Of a stretch of DNA of 64,000 nucleotides, positions 16,174 through 23,895 are shown piece after piece. A program made the position numbers and the translations under genes. How positions within the stretch are numbered: the first letter of the stretch is position 1; each line of letters starts with the position of its first letter. The notes beneath the pieces are model-generated. The model did no database searches, was not told where the DNA came from, and saw only the letters and a program-made list of their open reading frames with translations. Location: NCBI GenBank assembly GCA_900539775.1, contig UQDL01000007.1:13474-77473 (forward strand), read 5' to 3'. The stretch comes from an uncultured Anaerotruncus sp. Lineage in GTDB: Bacteria > Bacillota > Clostridia > Oscillospirales > Acutalibacteraceae.

Positions 16174-17445
16174 ATGAGCAAGTATAATGATTTATACAAC
16201 AGCATAAAAAACGAAATAACAAGCGGGCAAATAGAATACGGCGGCAAGCTTCCCTCCGTCAGAAAAGCAAGCGCAATTTACTCTCTCAGCCGAACAACTG
16301 TTCAAAATGCATATTTTGCTCTTGCGGCAGACGGATATATTATAAGCGAACCGCAGAGCGGATATTATGTTTCCTATAAAACGCCGAAAGCAAACAAAGC
16401 AACCTCCGGCAGCGAAAGCAGAATGCTTGCCGAATATGATTTTAACGGCACGGCTGCAGACGGAGAAAGCTTTGATTTTGATGTTTGGCGTAGGCACATA
16501 AAAGCAGCATTGAGGCAGGACCAAAAGCTGCTTACATACAGCGAACCGAAGGGCGAAAAAGAGCTTAGGGCGGCAATATCCGAATACATAAGAGAAAAGC
16601 GAAACGTTACGGCATCGCCGGACAGGATTATAATCGGAGCAGGCGTGCAGAGTCTGCTGTTTGTGCTTACATCACTGCTGAAAAAAGGCAGTTCGGTTTC
16701 TTTTCCGGACAAAAGCTTCAAGCAGGGTGCAGCTCAATTCGAAGATGCGGGATTTGATGTTCACTACAGATATAAGGATGCGGATATAATATATGTTTCC
16801 CCGTCTCACATGACAAGATGGGGAGATGTGATGCCAAACAAGCGAAGAATCGAGCTTGTTTCATATTCCGCCGCACACGGAAGCATCGTTATTGAAGATG
16901 ATTATGAAAGCGACTTTCAATATAACAGCCGCCCCACACCGTCTTTACACGCTCTTGCCGCCGGCAGCAATGTTGTTTACATAGGCTCTTTTTCAAGGCT
17001 GCTGTTGCCATCCATTCGCATAAGCTTTATGGTGCTCACGGAAGAGCTTGCGCAAATATACAACAATAACATTTATAAATTCAGCCAAACGGCAAGCAAA
17101 ACAGAGCAAATTGCGCTTTGCGGGTTTATACGAGACGGCTATCTTGCCTCACAAACAAGAAAAACAAGGCGATTTTACACTGTAAAAACGAAAAAACTGA
17201 AACGCCTTTTGGAAAATGAATTTAAAGATGACGAAACAAAGATTGAAATAAGCGAAAATTCGTTGCAAATAATAATGCGCACAAAATTCAATTGTGAAAG
17301 TGACATTTTTATAAAAAACGGAATATCAGTTTTTATTGAAAGTTTGGAAAACGGAATCATAACACTTGTGCTAAATCCCGCCTCGATACCGGATAACAAG
17401 CTTGAAGATGCCGTTAAAGCATTGAAAAAAGCAACACTTAATTAG
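16174..17445 (+). CDS. MocR/GntR-type regulator with aminotransferase-like domain, PLP lysine replaced
   Basis: MocR proteins join an N-terminal GntR winged helix (here residues 1-68, with LPSVRKASAIYSLSRTTVQNAY) to a fold-type I aminotransferase domain that binds pyridoxal phosphate and senses metabolites. The 423-residue chain keeps the domain order, SPSH and the EDDYESDFQY signature. The Schiff-base lysine normally found in the SFSK motif is Arg275 here (YIGSFSRLLLPS, codon AGG at 16996). If the alignment is right, PLP cannot be bound covalently, so the effector domain may be altered. The next gene downstream, after an inverted repeat, encodes a small membrane protein that could be its target. 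Confidence 0.88.
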   Translation: MSKYNDLYNSIKNEITSGQIEYGGKLPSVRKASAIYSLSRTTVQNAYFALAADGYIISEPQSGYYVSYKTPKANKATSGSESRMLAEYDFNGTAADGESFDFDVWRRHIKAALRQDQKLLTYSEPKGEKELRAAISEYIREKRNVTASPDRIIIGAGVQSLLFVLTSLLKKGSSVSFPDKSFKQGAAQFEDAGFDVHYRYKDADIIYVSPSHMTRWGDVMPNKRRIELVSYSAAHGSIVIEDDYESDFQYNSRPTPSLHALAAGSNVVYIGSFSRLLLPSIRISFMVLTEELAQIYNNNIYKFSQTASKTEQIALCGFIRDGYLASQTRKTRRFYTVKTKKLKRLLENEFKDDETKIEISENSLQIIMRTKFNCESDIFIKNGISVFIESLENGIITLVLNPASIPDNKLEDAVKALKKATLN

Positions 17446-17459
17446 AATTTTTGTTCTAT

Positions 17460-17479
17460 TAGTACCCATTTTGGGACTA
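17460..17479. promoter_or_regulatory. Possible operator: TAGTaCCC/GGGACTA inverted repeat
   Basis: TAGTACCC and GGGACTA pair with a single bulged base around a short AT centre. It lies 15 bases after the MocR stop and 16 bases before the promoter of the next gene, a suitable place for a regulator site. Confidence 0.35.
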
Positions 17480-17494
17480 TTGGCAAATATACTG

Positions 17495-17522
17495 TTGCAA
17501 TTTAATCTCCTTTGTGTAAAAT
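17495..17522 (+). promoter_or_regulatory. Promoter of the small membrane protein gene
   Basis: TTGCAA, 16 bases, TAAAAT, with the ATG about 50 bases downstream behind GAAAGGAG. Confidence 0.55.
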
Positions 17523-17571
17523 GTAGTTGTAAGCAAAAAACAAAACAAATGTTTGAAAGGAGATTTCAATT

Positions 17572-17865
17572 ATGAATAACACGATAAAAACAATATTAAC
17601 GGCAGCGGCAACGGCAATTGCAGGCTTTGCGGCAATGGTGCTGCCCTTTAAACTTTTTGACAGCCTTACACCTTCACAGATGAGAATTCTTTTTGTGGCG
17701 GAGCTTATCATCTGTGCCGCTGTTTATTCTGCGGTGTTCTTAAAGAAAGACAAAAATGCTCAAAGAAAAAAAGAAAGAGAATGCCGCAAAACAAAGCTTG
17801 AAGAAAATGCTTATTTCGGCATCAAATGTGTTGAAGAAAAACAAAGCTTTGAAAAAGCAGCTTAG
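17572..17865 (+). CDS. Small two-helix membrane protein of unknown function
   Basis: The 97-residue protein has two hydrophobic segments (about 8-27 and 40-58) separated by a short polar loop containing LTPSQMR, then a highly charged tail (KKDKNAQRKKERECRKTK). GGAGA stands about ten bases before the ATG. I do not recognise the family. Its promoter lies just behind the MocR gene and an inverted repeat, which hints at regulation by MocR, and a terminator ends the unit. Good codon structure and a clear RBS support a real gene. Confidence 0.7.
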   Translation: MNNTIKTILTAAATAIAGFAAMVLPFKLFDSLTPSQMRILFVAELIICAAVYSAVFLKKDKNAQRKKERECRKTKLEENAYFGIKCVEEKQSFEKAA

Positions 17866-17892
17866 AAAGCCCTTACCAAAACAACATAACAA

Positions 17893-17928
17893 AAACGGCA
17901 CAGCCTATTTCAGCTGTGCCGTTTTTTT
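17893..17928. terminator. Bidirectional terminator
   Basis: AAACGGCACAGC and GCTGTGCCGTTT form a 12-base stem with T-runs on both strands. It separates the converging small membrane protein gene and the coaD operon. Confidence 0.92.
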
Positions 17929-17937
17929 ATTTAACTG

Positions 17938-18498
17938 TTATTCTGCGTGGTTTTTAGTGTTGTTGATACCCTGGCGAATTCTTCTTACATCCGCAAGAGC
18001 TTTATAAAGGGCATCATCAATTGAAAGAAGGGTATCATCGGCATAATTCTGAACAGCGGTAAGCATTTCACGGCTCTTATTTTGAGCATTTGTTACCATT
18101 TCATTTGCCTGTGTTGTGGCATTGCCGAGAATTTCATTTGCCTGATTCTGAGCATCACGAACAAAAGCCTCGCCCTCTTCTTTAGCCTTAGCATTGATTT
18201 CTGCAGCCTCTGCCTGAGCAGCCTGAGTTATTTGATCGCGGGCAACAAGCTCACGAGCCTGTTCCTGAGCCTGGGCAATTATATCGGCAGCTTCTTTCTT
18301 TGCTTCTTCTATAATGTTGTTTCTTGAATCAACAATAGCCTTAGCCTGCTTTGTTTCTTGCGGAGTATTGAGGCGAATATCCTCAATAATTGTTTTAATC
18401 TTCTCAACATCCACAAGGCTCTTTTTGGTCATCGGCATAGAGGTTGCGTCATCAAGCACATCCTCAAGATCCTCAAGCAATATATCCGTATTAGTCAT
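17938..18498 (-). CDS. Coiled-coil protein encoded after coaD (ATPase subunit E/DivIVA-like)
   Basis: The 186-residue protein is almost wholly predicted coiled coil: an N-terminal LLEDLEDVLDDATSMP stretch, a central Ala/Glu/Gln-rich region (about 65-150, with repeated AKxExADxIxAxAQ), and a C-terminal TLLSIDDALYKALADVRRIRQGI segment. Clostridial genomes often have such a protein right after coaD, annotated loosely as ATPase or V-ATPase subunit E-like; no ATP-binding motif is visible. Its start overlaps the coaD stop by eight bases, so it belongs to the rsmD-coaD unit. A structural or division-related role is possible but not shown. Confidence 0.75.
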   Translation of the reverse strand: MTNTDILLEDLEDVLDDATSMPMTKKSLVDVEKIKTIIEDIRLNTPQETKQAKAIVDSRNNIIEEAKKEAADIIAQAQEQARELVARDQITQAAQAEAAEINAKAKEEGEAFVRDAQNQANEILGNATTQANEMVTNAQNKSREMLTAVQNYADDTLLSIDDALYKALADVRRIRQGINNTKNHAE

Positions 18499-18982
18499 TT
18501 GCAATTTCTCCTTTACATCTTAATACAACATCATTTAAAATTTCTTTGGGAACAAATCGTGAAATATCCCCATCAAGGCGACAAACCTCTTTTACCATGC
18601 TTGATGATAAAAACATATTTGCGCCCTTAGCCGCAAGAAACACAGTTTCAATTTGCGGTAATAAGCTTTTATTTGTGAGAGCCTGCTGAAATTCGTAATC
18701 AAAATCCGAAACGGCACGCAACCCTTTTACTATGGCAACGGCATTCACTTTTTCCGCATAATCAACAAGCAAGCCGTTATAAGTGTCTACCTCAACATTG
18801 CTGTTTTTTATGCATCTTTTAAGAAGCTCTTGGCGCTCCTCAATTGTGAAAAGCGAATTCTTGGCACTGTTGCTCATAACCAGCACAATAACCTTATCAA
18901 ACAGCTCAGCCGTGCGTTCAATTATATCAATATGGCCCAATGTTACGGGATCAAAGCTCCCGGGGCACAATGCTATTTTCAT
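18491..18982 (-). CDS. coaD: Phosphopantetheine adenylyltransferase CoaD
   Basis: CoaD converts 4'-phosphopantetheine and ATP to dephospho-CoA, the fourth step of CoA synthesis. The 163-residue product, of normal length, has the nucleotidyltransferase motif PGSFDPVTLGHIDII at the N-terminus with the T/HxGH signature, VKGLRAVSDFDYEFQ, and FLSSSMVKEV near the C-terminus in place of the common FISSS. It overlaps rsmD by four bases and the downstream coiled-coil gene by eight. Confidence 0.97.
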   Translation of the reverse strand: MKIALCPGSFDPVTLGHIDIIERTAELFDKVIVLVMSNSAKNSLFTIEERQELLKRCIKNSNVEVDTYNGLLVDYAEKVNAVAIVKGLRAVSDFDYEFQQALTNKSLLPQIETVFLAAKGANMFLSSSMVKEVCRLDGDISRFVPKEILNDVVLRCKGEIAND

Positions 18983-19524
18983 TCTTCGGCTTCCTTTCGG
19001 TAAAGCGTTAGCTTGATTTTTCCGTATTTTTTTTCTTTAACAACCTCAAACCCGCAACAAGACCGTGGCAATTCCTCATCCTTTGCGGTTTCACAGGCTA
19101 TAATCCCGTTGCTGCTCATTTTAGCTGCCACAAGAGGAAGAACCTTATCAATCATATTCTTGTGATAAGGAGGATCAAGAAAGGCAATATCATAAGTTGC
19201 GTTTCTTGCGGCATATGATGCAGCATCGCTCAAATAAATACTTGCTCTGTCCTGCAAACCGCAATGCAATATATTTCTTTCAACAACATCCCTTGCGCTT
19301 TTATTGTTTTCAACAAAAACACAAGAGGCAGCACCTCTTGACAAAGCCTCAATTCCAAGCTGACCTGAGCCGGCAAAAAGATCAAGCACTCTTTTGCCCT
19401 CTATTTCAAACTGAATCATGCTGAAAAGTGCTTCCTTCACACTTTCGGAAGTTGGCCTTGTTACATCCTCACCCGGCATGGTTTCAAGCCTTCTGCCGCG
19501 AGCCGAACCGGTAATTACTCTCAT
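18979..19524 (-). CDS. rsmD: 16S rRNA (guanine-N2) methyltransferase RsmD
   Basis: RsmD methylates G966 of 16S rRNA. The 181-residue product begins MRVITGSARGRRLETMPG, a family start, and has VLDLFAGSGQLGIEALSRGA (SAM-binding) and FLDPPYHKN, the DPPY catalytic motif. I placed the start at the ATG of MRVITG; the open frame runs 19 codons further upstream without resemblance. It is followed by coaD with a four-base overlap, the usual rsmD-coaD pair. Confidence 0.95.
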   Translation of the reverse strand: MRVITGSARGRRLETMPGEDVTRPTSESVKEALFSMIQFEIEGKRVLDLFAGSGQLGIEALSRGAASCVFVENNKSARDVVERNILHCGLQDRASIYLSDAASYAARNATYDIAFLDPPYHKNMIDKVLPLVAAKMSSNGIIACETAKDEELPRSCCGFEVVKEKKYGKIKLTLYRKEAEE

Positions 19525-19627
19525 AATGAAATTCCTTAAATGCGGCAAATAATTCCGCATACTTAAATTTATACATATCACATTATACAGACGAAATCCG
19601 CCATAGTCAAGTGAGTAAATAGTATTT

Positions 19628-21448
19628 TTACATTTTATGATAAAATTCGTAAATATCCCGTGCGTTTTTTTCGCTTATTGACGGACATTTGCAAAGCTGC
19701 GTAACATCACATTCTTTAATTTTTCCGATTGTTTTAAAATACCTGAGCAAAGCTTTTGCTTTCTTTTCTCCTATTCCGTTTATCTGCATTAAACCGGAAG
19801 AAAAAGTGCTTTTAGCGTGTTTCTTATGGTGATAAGAGATTGCAAAGCGATGCACCTCCTCCTGAATGTTTGAAACAAGAGTAAATGCCGCCCTGTGTGA
19901 ATTTATTTCTATTTCACCGCCGCCGAAAGCAATTGCACGGGTGCGATGCTTATTATCCTTAACCATGCCGAAAACGGGCACATTCAGCCCCATTTTTTCT
20001 ATAACAGGCAACACGGCGTGCACCTGAGGCTGGCCGCCATCCAGCAAAATTAAATCGGGCAATATTTTAAAAGTGCTGCCCTCCTCATCATTATAATAAT
20101 GATTAAATCGGCGTGTGAGCACCTCATTCATTGAGCCAACATCATTTTGCCCGTCAAACCCCTTTACTGCAAAACGCTTATATGCGGATTTCATAGGCCT
20201 GCCGTTATGAAAAACAACCATACCGGCAACATTATCAGCACCGAATGTGTGTGATATATCATAGCTTTCAATATATTCCGGCGGTTTTTTTAATCCAAGC
20301 AGCGATGCCAACTCTTCAAGTGCGGCAAATTCCCTGCCGAGCCTTCCTTCGTTTTGAGCCAAATGTTCGTTTGCATTTCGAATACACATATTAACTATTG
20401 AAAGATGCTCGCCTTTTTGCGGGTGAATAAATTCAACTTTTTTTCCACGCTTATTTTCAAGAAATTCATGCAGCAATTCTTCATCTTCGGCAAAGCCGTC
20501 AAGCGCTATTCGTGCAGGCACACGCTCACGCATGGAATAATACTGCTCTATAAGCTCCGTGCGTGCGCTTTCAAGATCGTCCTGCGAATCTATAAGCCAA
20601 AATTCAGTGTCTGTAAGCTTACCGTTTTGAAAACGAATAACTTCAAAACAAGCCTTCTTTTTGCCGTTTACAAGGGCAAAAACATCCTCCTCCGGCACAT
20701 TTATAGACACAACATTTTGCCTTTCATCAAGGTTTTTAATTGCTTTAATTCTGTCTCTGAGCTTTGCAGCCTCTTCAAACTGAAGATTTTCAGAAAGCTC
20801 ATTCATCTGTGCCGTCATTTCCCTAACGGCAGTTTGGCTGCCGCCCTTAAGAAATGCAACGGCATCATTAACATTTTTTAAATATTCCCGCTGCGTTATT
20901 TTTCCGGCACAGGGAGCGGAGCAAAGCCCCATAAATCCATTAAGGCAGGGGCGTGATTTTCCGTAATCCTGCGGAAAGCGCTTGTTGCAACGAGGAAGCT
21001 TAAATATTTTAAGCGTTTCTTCAACCGCCTGCTTAACGGAAAAGTTAGAGATATAAGGGCCGATATAGGTTGCACCGTCGTCATCAATTCGCTTGCATTC
21101 CGAAATCATCGGAAAATCGCCCTTAGTTATTTTTATATAATTATAGCCTTTATCGTCCTTAAGCAGAATATTATACTTTGGCATATGCTGCTTGATAAGC
21201 GAGCATTCAAGCACCAAAGCCTCAAATTCTGTGTTTACAAGAATGTAATCAAAATCATCAACATTTTCAACCATTCTGATTACTTTAAGAGAATGATTGG
21301 AATGTGAGCCGAAATATGAGGAAACCCTGTTTTTAAGTTTTTTTGCCTTGCCGATATAAATGATTTTTTTATCTTTATTTTTCATTATATACACGCCCGG
21401 CTGAAGCGGAAGCGCCATTGCTTTTTTGCGAAGGTCTTTTTCTGTCAT
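19628..21448 (-). CDS. uvrC: Excinuclease ABC subunit C (UvrC)
   Basis: UvrC makes both incisions in nucleotide excision repair. The 606-residue protein starts with the GIY-YIG nuclease domain (PGVYIMKNKDKKIIYIGKAKKLKNRVSSYF, residues about 18-50), has a Cys-containing CSAPC region, a UvrB-binding UVR segment (EMNELSENLQFEEAAKLRDRI, about 205-230), the RNase H-like C-terminal nuclease (YDISH, GSMNEV, LILLDGG) and a final helix-hairpin-helix pair (INGIGEKKAKALL). Length is normal. uvrA and uvrB are not in the window. Confidence 0.98.
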   Translation of the reverse strand: MTEKDLRKKAMALPLQPGVYIMKNKDKKIIYIGKAKKLKNRVSSYFGSHSNHSLKVIRMVENVDDFDYILVNTEFEALVLECSLIKQHMPKYNILLKDDKGYNYIKITKGDFPMISECKRIDDDGATYIGPYISNFSVKQAVEETLKIFKLPRCNKRFPQDYGKSRPCLNGFMGLCSAPCAGKITQREYLKNVNDAVAFLKGGSQTAVREMTAQMNELSENLQFEEAAKLRDRIKAIKNLDERQNVVSINVPEEDVFALVNGKKKACFEVIRFQNGKLTDTEFWLIDSQDDLESARTELIEQYYSMRERVPARIALDGFAEDEELLHEFLENKRGKKVEFIHPQKGEHLSIVNMCIRNANEHLAQNEGRLGREFAALEELASLLGLKKPPEYIESYDISHTFGADNVAGMVVFHNGRPMKSAYKRFAVKGFDGQNDVGSMNEVLTRRFNHYYNDEEGSTFKILPDLILLDGGQPQVHAVLPVIEKMGLNVPVFGMVKDNKHRTRAIAFGGGEIEINSHRAAFTLVSNIQEEVHRFAISYHHKKHAKSTFSSGLMQINGIGEKKAKALLRYFKTIGKIKECDVTQLCKCPSISEKNARDIYEFYHKM

Positions 21449-21496
21449 TCTCTCACCTGCCTAAAATTATATTAACACAAATTAAAAAGCCCGTAA

Positions 21497-21532
21497 ATAA
21501 AAAAATACGGCGCAGAACAAATCTGTGCCGTA
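21497..21532 (-). terminator. Terminator of the HPr gene
   Basis: On the minus strand TACGGCACAGA pairs with TCTGCGCCGTA (one mismatch) and is followed by seven T residues. Confidence 0.9.
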
Positions 21533-21548
21533 AGATTTTACCAATAGA

Positions 21549-21812
21549 TCAATCGGTGAAGCCGCTTTTAACAAGAGCAACAAGGCCTTCAACAGCTTCT
21601 TTTTCATCAGAGCCGTCTGCAATGATACGAATATCCGTTCCGCCCATGATGCCGAGAGAAAGCACACCTAAGAGTGATTTTGCATTAACTCTTCTTTCTT
21701 GCTTTTCAACCCAAATTGAAGACTTAAATTCATTAGCCTTTTGGATAAAAAATGTTGCAGGGCGAGCGTGCAAGCCAACCTGATTTTCAACCGTTACATC
21801 TTTAACAAACAT
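21549..21812 (-). CDS. ptsH: Phosphocarrier protein HPr
   Basis: HPr carries phosphate from enzyme I to sugar-specific PTS components and, when phosphorylated on serine, acts as a CcpA corepressor in Firmicutes. The 87-residue product has the active-site His15 in GLHARPATFF and the HPr kinase target serine in AKSLLGVLSLGI. It is alone, with its own promoter and terminator, not beside ptsI. The start at 21812 (MFVKDVTV) fits the family and has AGAGG upstream; the frame is open 17 codons further. Confidence 0.96.
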   Translation of the reverse strand: MFVKDVTVENQVGLHARPATFFIQKANEFKSSIWVEKQERRVNAKSLLGVLSLGIMGGTDIRIIADGSDEKEAVEGLVALVKSGFTD

Positions 21813-21868
21813 AATAAAACCTCTCATCAAAATCAAAAAATAAGTTTGCCTTTTTGACTGCATTACAT

Positions 21869-21896
21869 ATTATACCACTAAACTTGTTTAGGTCAA
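21869..21896 (-). promoter_or_regulatory. HPr promoter with a palindrome in the spacer
   Basis: On the minus strand TTGACC, a 16-base spacer and TATAAT. The bases 21878-21891 (CTAAAC TT GTTTAG) form a perfect 14-base inverted repeat lying between the two boxes and touching the -35 box, a position typical for a repressor operator. Confidence 0.75.
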
Positions 21897-21983
21897 TGAA
21901 ATGAAGCAAACTTCGTATGACTTATGAATTAAAAACAAAATGAACTGCCTTGATTTGTGCAAATTACACATAATTTTTCGTTA

Positions 21984-22709
21984 TCATTTTAAATCAGACA
22001 GAAACCTGCGTTCTTCCGCCGTAAGTTCTGCTTTTTCAAGCATATCCGGCCTGCGCTCTTTTGTGCGAATGATTGATTGGCAACGGCGCCATTTATCAAT
22101 ATTTGCATGATGGCCCGAAAGCAAAATATCAGGCACCTTTCTTCCCATCCATTCAACCGGACGAGTATATTGGGGATATTCAAGAAGTGAAGAAAAATGG
22201 CTTTCTTCGGTGAAGCATTCCTCGTTTGAAAGCACACCCGGAATCATTCTTGCAACAGAGTCTGCAACGATCAAAGCGGGCAATTCGCCGCCGGTGAGCA
22301 CATAATCCCCAACCGAGATTTCCTCAGGCTGAAGCTCATCTATAACACGCTCGTCCATTCCCTCATAATGGCCGCAAAGCAAAGCCAAATTATCATATTT
22401 TGCAAGTTCTTTAACTCGCTGCTGGGTAAGAGTTTTTCCCTGCGGAGTAAGATAAATCAAATGCACTTTTGAGCCTGCTTTTTTACAAATATCATTGTAG
22501 CAATCAAACACAGGCTGAGCCTGCATTATCATTCCCATACCGCCGCCGTAAGGCGCATCATCAACACGATTGTGCTTATCAACCGTGTAATCTCTGATAT
22601 TTGTGCATTCTATTTCAAGAGCACCGGCATTGCGTGCCCTGCCGACAACACTTTCGTTTAAATAAGAATAGCACATTTCGGGAAAGAGAGTTAAAATATC
22701 AATTCTCAT
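21984..22709 (-). CDS. trmD: tRNA (guanine-37-N1) methyltransferase TrmD
   Basis: TrmD makes m1G37 in tRNAs that read codons starting with C, which prevents +1 frameshifting. The 241-residue SPOUT protein has the N-terminal RIDILTLFPEM, the GGGMGMIMQ loop, the knot region YLTPQGKTL and LLCGHYEGMDERV, and EISVGDYVLTGGELPAL. The ATG at 22709 has AAAGGGGC upstream and overlaps the end of rimM by 11 bases. rimM-trmD order is usual; rplS, which often follows, is absent. Confidence 0.97.
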   Translation of the reverse strand: MRIDILTLFPEMCYSYLNESVVGRARNAGALEIECTNIRDYTVDKHNRVDDAPYGGGMGMIMQAQPVFDCYNDICKKAGSKVHLIYLTPQGKTLTQQRVKELAKYDNLALLCGHYEGMDERVIDELQPEEISVGDYVLTGGELPALIVADSVARMIPGVLSNEECFTEESHFSSLLEYPQYTRPVEWMGRKVPDILLSGHHANIDKWRRCQSIIRTKERRPDMLEKAELTAEERRFLSDLK

Positions 22710-23208
22710 CAAAAAGCCCCTTTATAGGTTTAATTTTAATCACGCCTGCTGCCTCATCAATATCGCAAACAAAATCGTCCACAAGCGGCACAAGATTTAT
22801 TTTTTTACCGTTTTTTATTTCAAGTATATCCGAAGCGCCGTAATTAAGCACATCGCTTACCCTGCCAAAACTTTCGCCGGTTTGGAAATGAACTGCCTCG
22901 CATCCGATAATATCCTGAATATAATGCGCGTTCTCGGCATGCACGGCATCTTCCCTGTTTGCAAACAAAATGCTGTTTTTAAGTTGCTCGGCAGAATTCA
23001 TATCATTCAAACCGTCAAGCTTAATAATAGCGGCGTTTTTATGAGGACGAACAGAAAGCAGATTAACGCTTTTGCAACCGTTTTCGTCAAAATAAAGCGT
23101 TTTAAATTGCTTTAAATATTCGGCATCATCGCACCAAAGCTGCAATTTTAATTCACCGCGAATTCCGTGAGTGTTCACAATTTTACCCACTTCAAGATAT
23201 TTTTTCAT
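22699..23208 (-). CDS. rimM: Ribosome maturation factor RimM
   Basis: RimM helps assemble the 30S head around S19. The 169-residue protein has the N-terminal domain starting YLEVGKIVNTHGIRGELK and a C-terminal PRC-barrel (IIGCEAVHFQTGESFGRVSDVLNYGASDILEI, about 95-125), ending with the common LVPLVDDFV and IKPIKGLFD. AGAGGTG lies just upstream of the ATG at 23208. An intrinsic terminator separates it from khpA upstream, so expression depends on read-through or a promoter in the 88-base gap. Confidence 0.94.
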   Translation of the reverse strand: MKKYLEVGKIVNTHGIRGELKLQLWCDDAEYLKQFKTLYFDENGCKSVNLLSVRPHKNAAIIKLDGLNDMNSAEQLKNSILFANREDAVHAENAHYIQDIIGCEAVHFQTGESFGRVSDVLNYGASDILEIKNGKKINLVPLVDDFVCDIDEAAGVIKIKPIKGLFDEN

Positions 23209-23221
23209 AAGCACCTCTGAA

Positions 23222-23252
23222 ATAAAAAAAGCCGCAACATAAAATTGCGGCT
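23222..23252 (-). terminator. Intra-operon terminator between khpA and rimM
   Basis: On the minus strand AGCCGCAA pairs with TTGCGGCT and is followed by seven T residues. It could lower rimM-trmD expression relative to rpsP-khpA. Confidence 0.85.
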
Positions 23253-23296
23253 GATTTTATATATTTTTACAATACCCCGTTAGGGCTTTCGTGAAA

Positions 23297-23530
23297 TCAA
23301 TCAATTTCAACGGAAATCTTTTCATCGTTTCTCGTTGCCGCCGCGCGCATAACAACACGAATAGCTTTAGCTATTCTGCCCTGCTTTCCGATGACTCTGC
23401 CCATATCCTCCTCTGCAACATGCAGATGATAAAAGACAACGCCTTCTTCATTAGGTTCATCAACATCAACAGAAACGGCATCCGGATTATCCACCAAGCC
23501 TTTTGTTATGGATATCAACAAATCTTTCAA
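23297..23530 (-). CDS. khpA: KH-domain RNA-binding protein KhpA
   Basis: A 77-residue single KH domain protein of the KhpA type, which pairs with KhpB/Jag in Gram-positive bacteria to bind many transcripts and affects division and cell length. It starts KDLLISITKGLVDNPDAVSV and holds the KH signature VIGKQGRIAKAIRVVM. The start is a TTG at 23530, six bases behind GGAGGTG; earlier in-frame codons overlap the ribosome-binding site. It lies between rpsP and rimM, its usual location. Confidence 0.93.
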   Translation of the reverse strand: MKDLLISITKGLVDNPDAVSVDVDEPNEEGVVFYHLHVAEEDMGRVIGKQGRIAKAIRVVMRAAATRNDEKISVEID

Positions 23531-23570
23531 AGAAAACACCTCCACAATCTTTAAATTAAATGATTAAAGA

Positions 23571-23813
23571 TTAAAGAATGCCTTCTTTTTTAAGAATGCT
23601 CTTAACTGTGTCTGTGGGCTGAGCGCCGTTTGCAATCCATTTTTTAGCCTTATCTGCATCAATTTTGATTTCGGCGGGATCAACCATTGTGTTATATGTG
23701 CCGATTTCCTCAATGAAACGACCGTCTCTCGGGAATCTTGAATCTGCTACAACTACACGATAGAAAGGTGCTCTCTTTGCGCCCATTCTGCGAAGTCTGA
23801 TTTTTACTGCCAT
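23571..23813 (-). CDS. rpsP: 30S ribosomal protein S16
   Basis: S16 is a small-subunit protein needed for 30S assembly. The 80-residue product has the typical AVKIRLRRMGAKRAPFYRVVVADSR start and RDGRFIEEIGTYNTM, then WIANGAQPTDTV. The ATG at 23813 follows GGAGG. Order ffh-rpsP-khpA-rimM-trmD is standard for Firmicutes. Confidence 0.99.
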   Translation of the reverse strand: MAVKIRLRRMGAKRAPFYRVVVADSRFPRDGRFIEEIGTYNTMVDPAEIKIDADKAKKWIANGAQPTDTVKSILKKEGIL

Positions 23814-23895
23814 TTTTGTTACCTCCAAAAAATATTATTAAAATAATTATTTATATTTACTAACCGATTTTTGCAAACTCGGGTTAATACATAAT

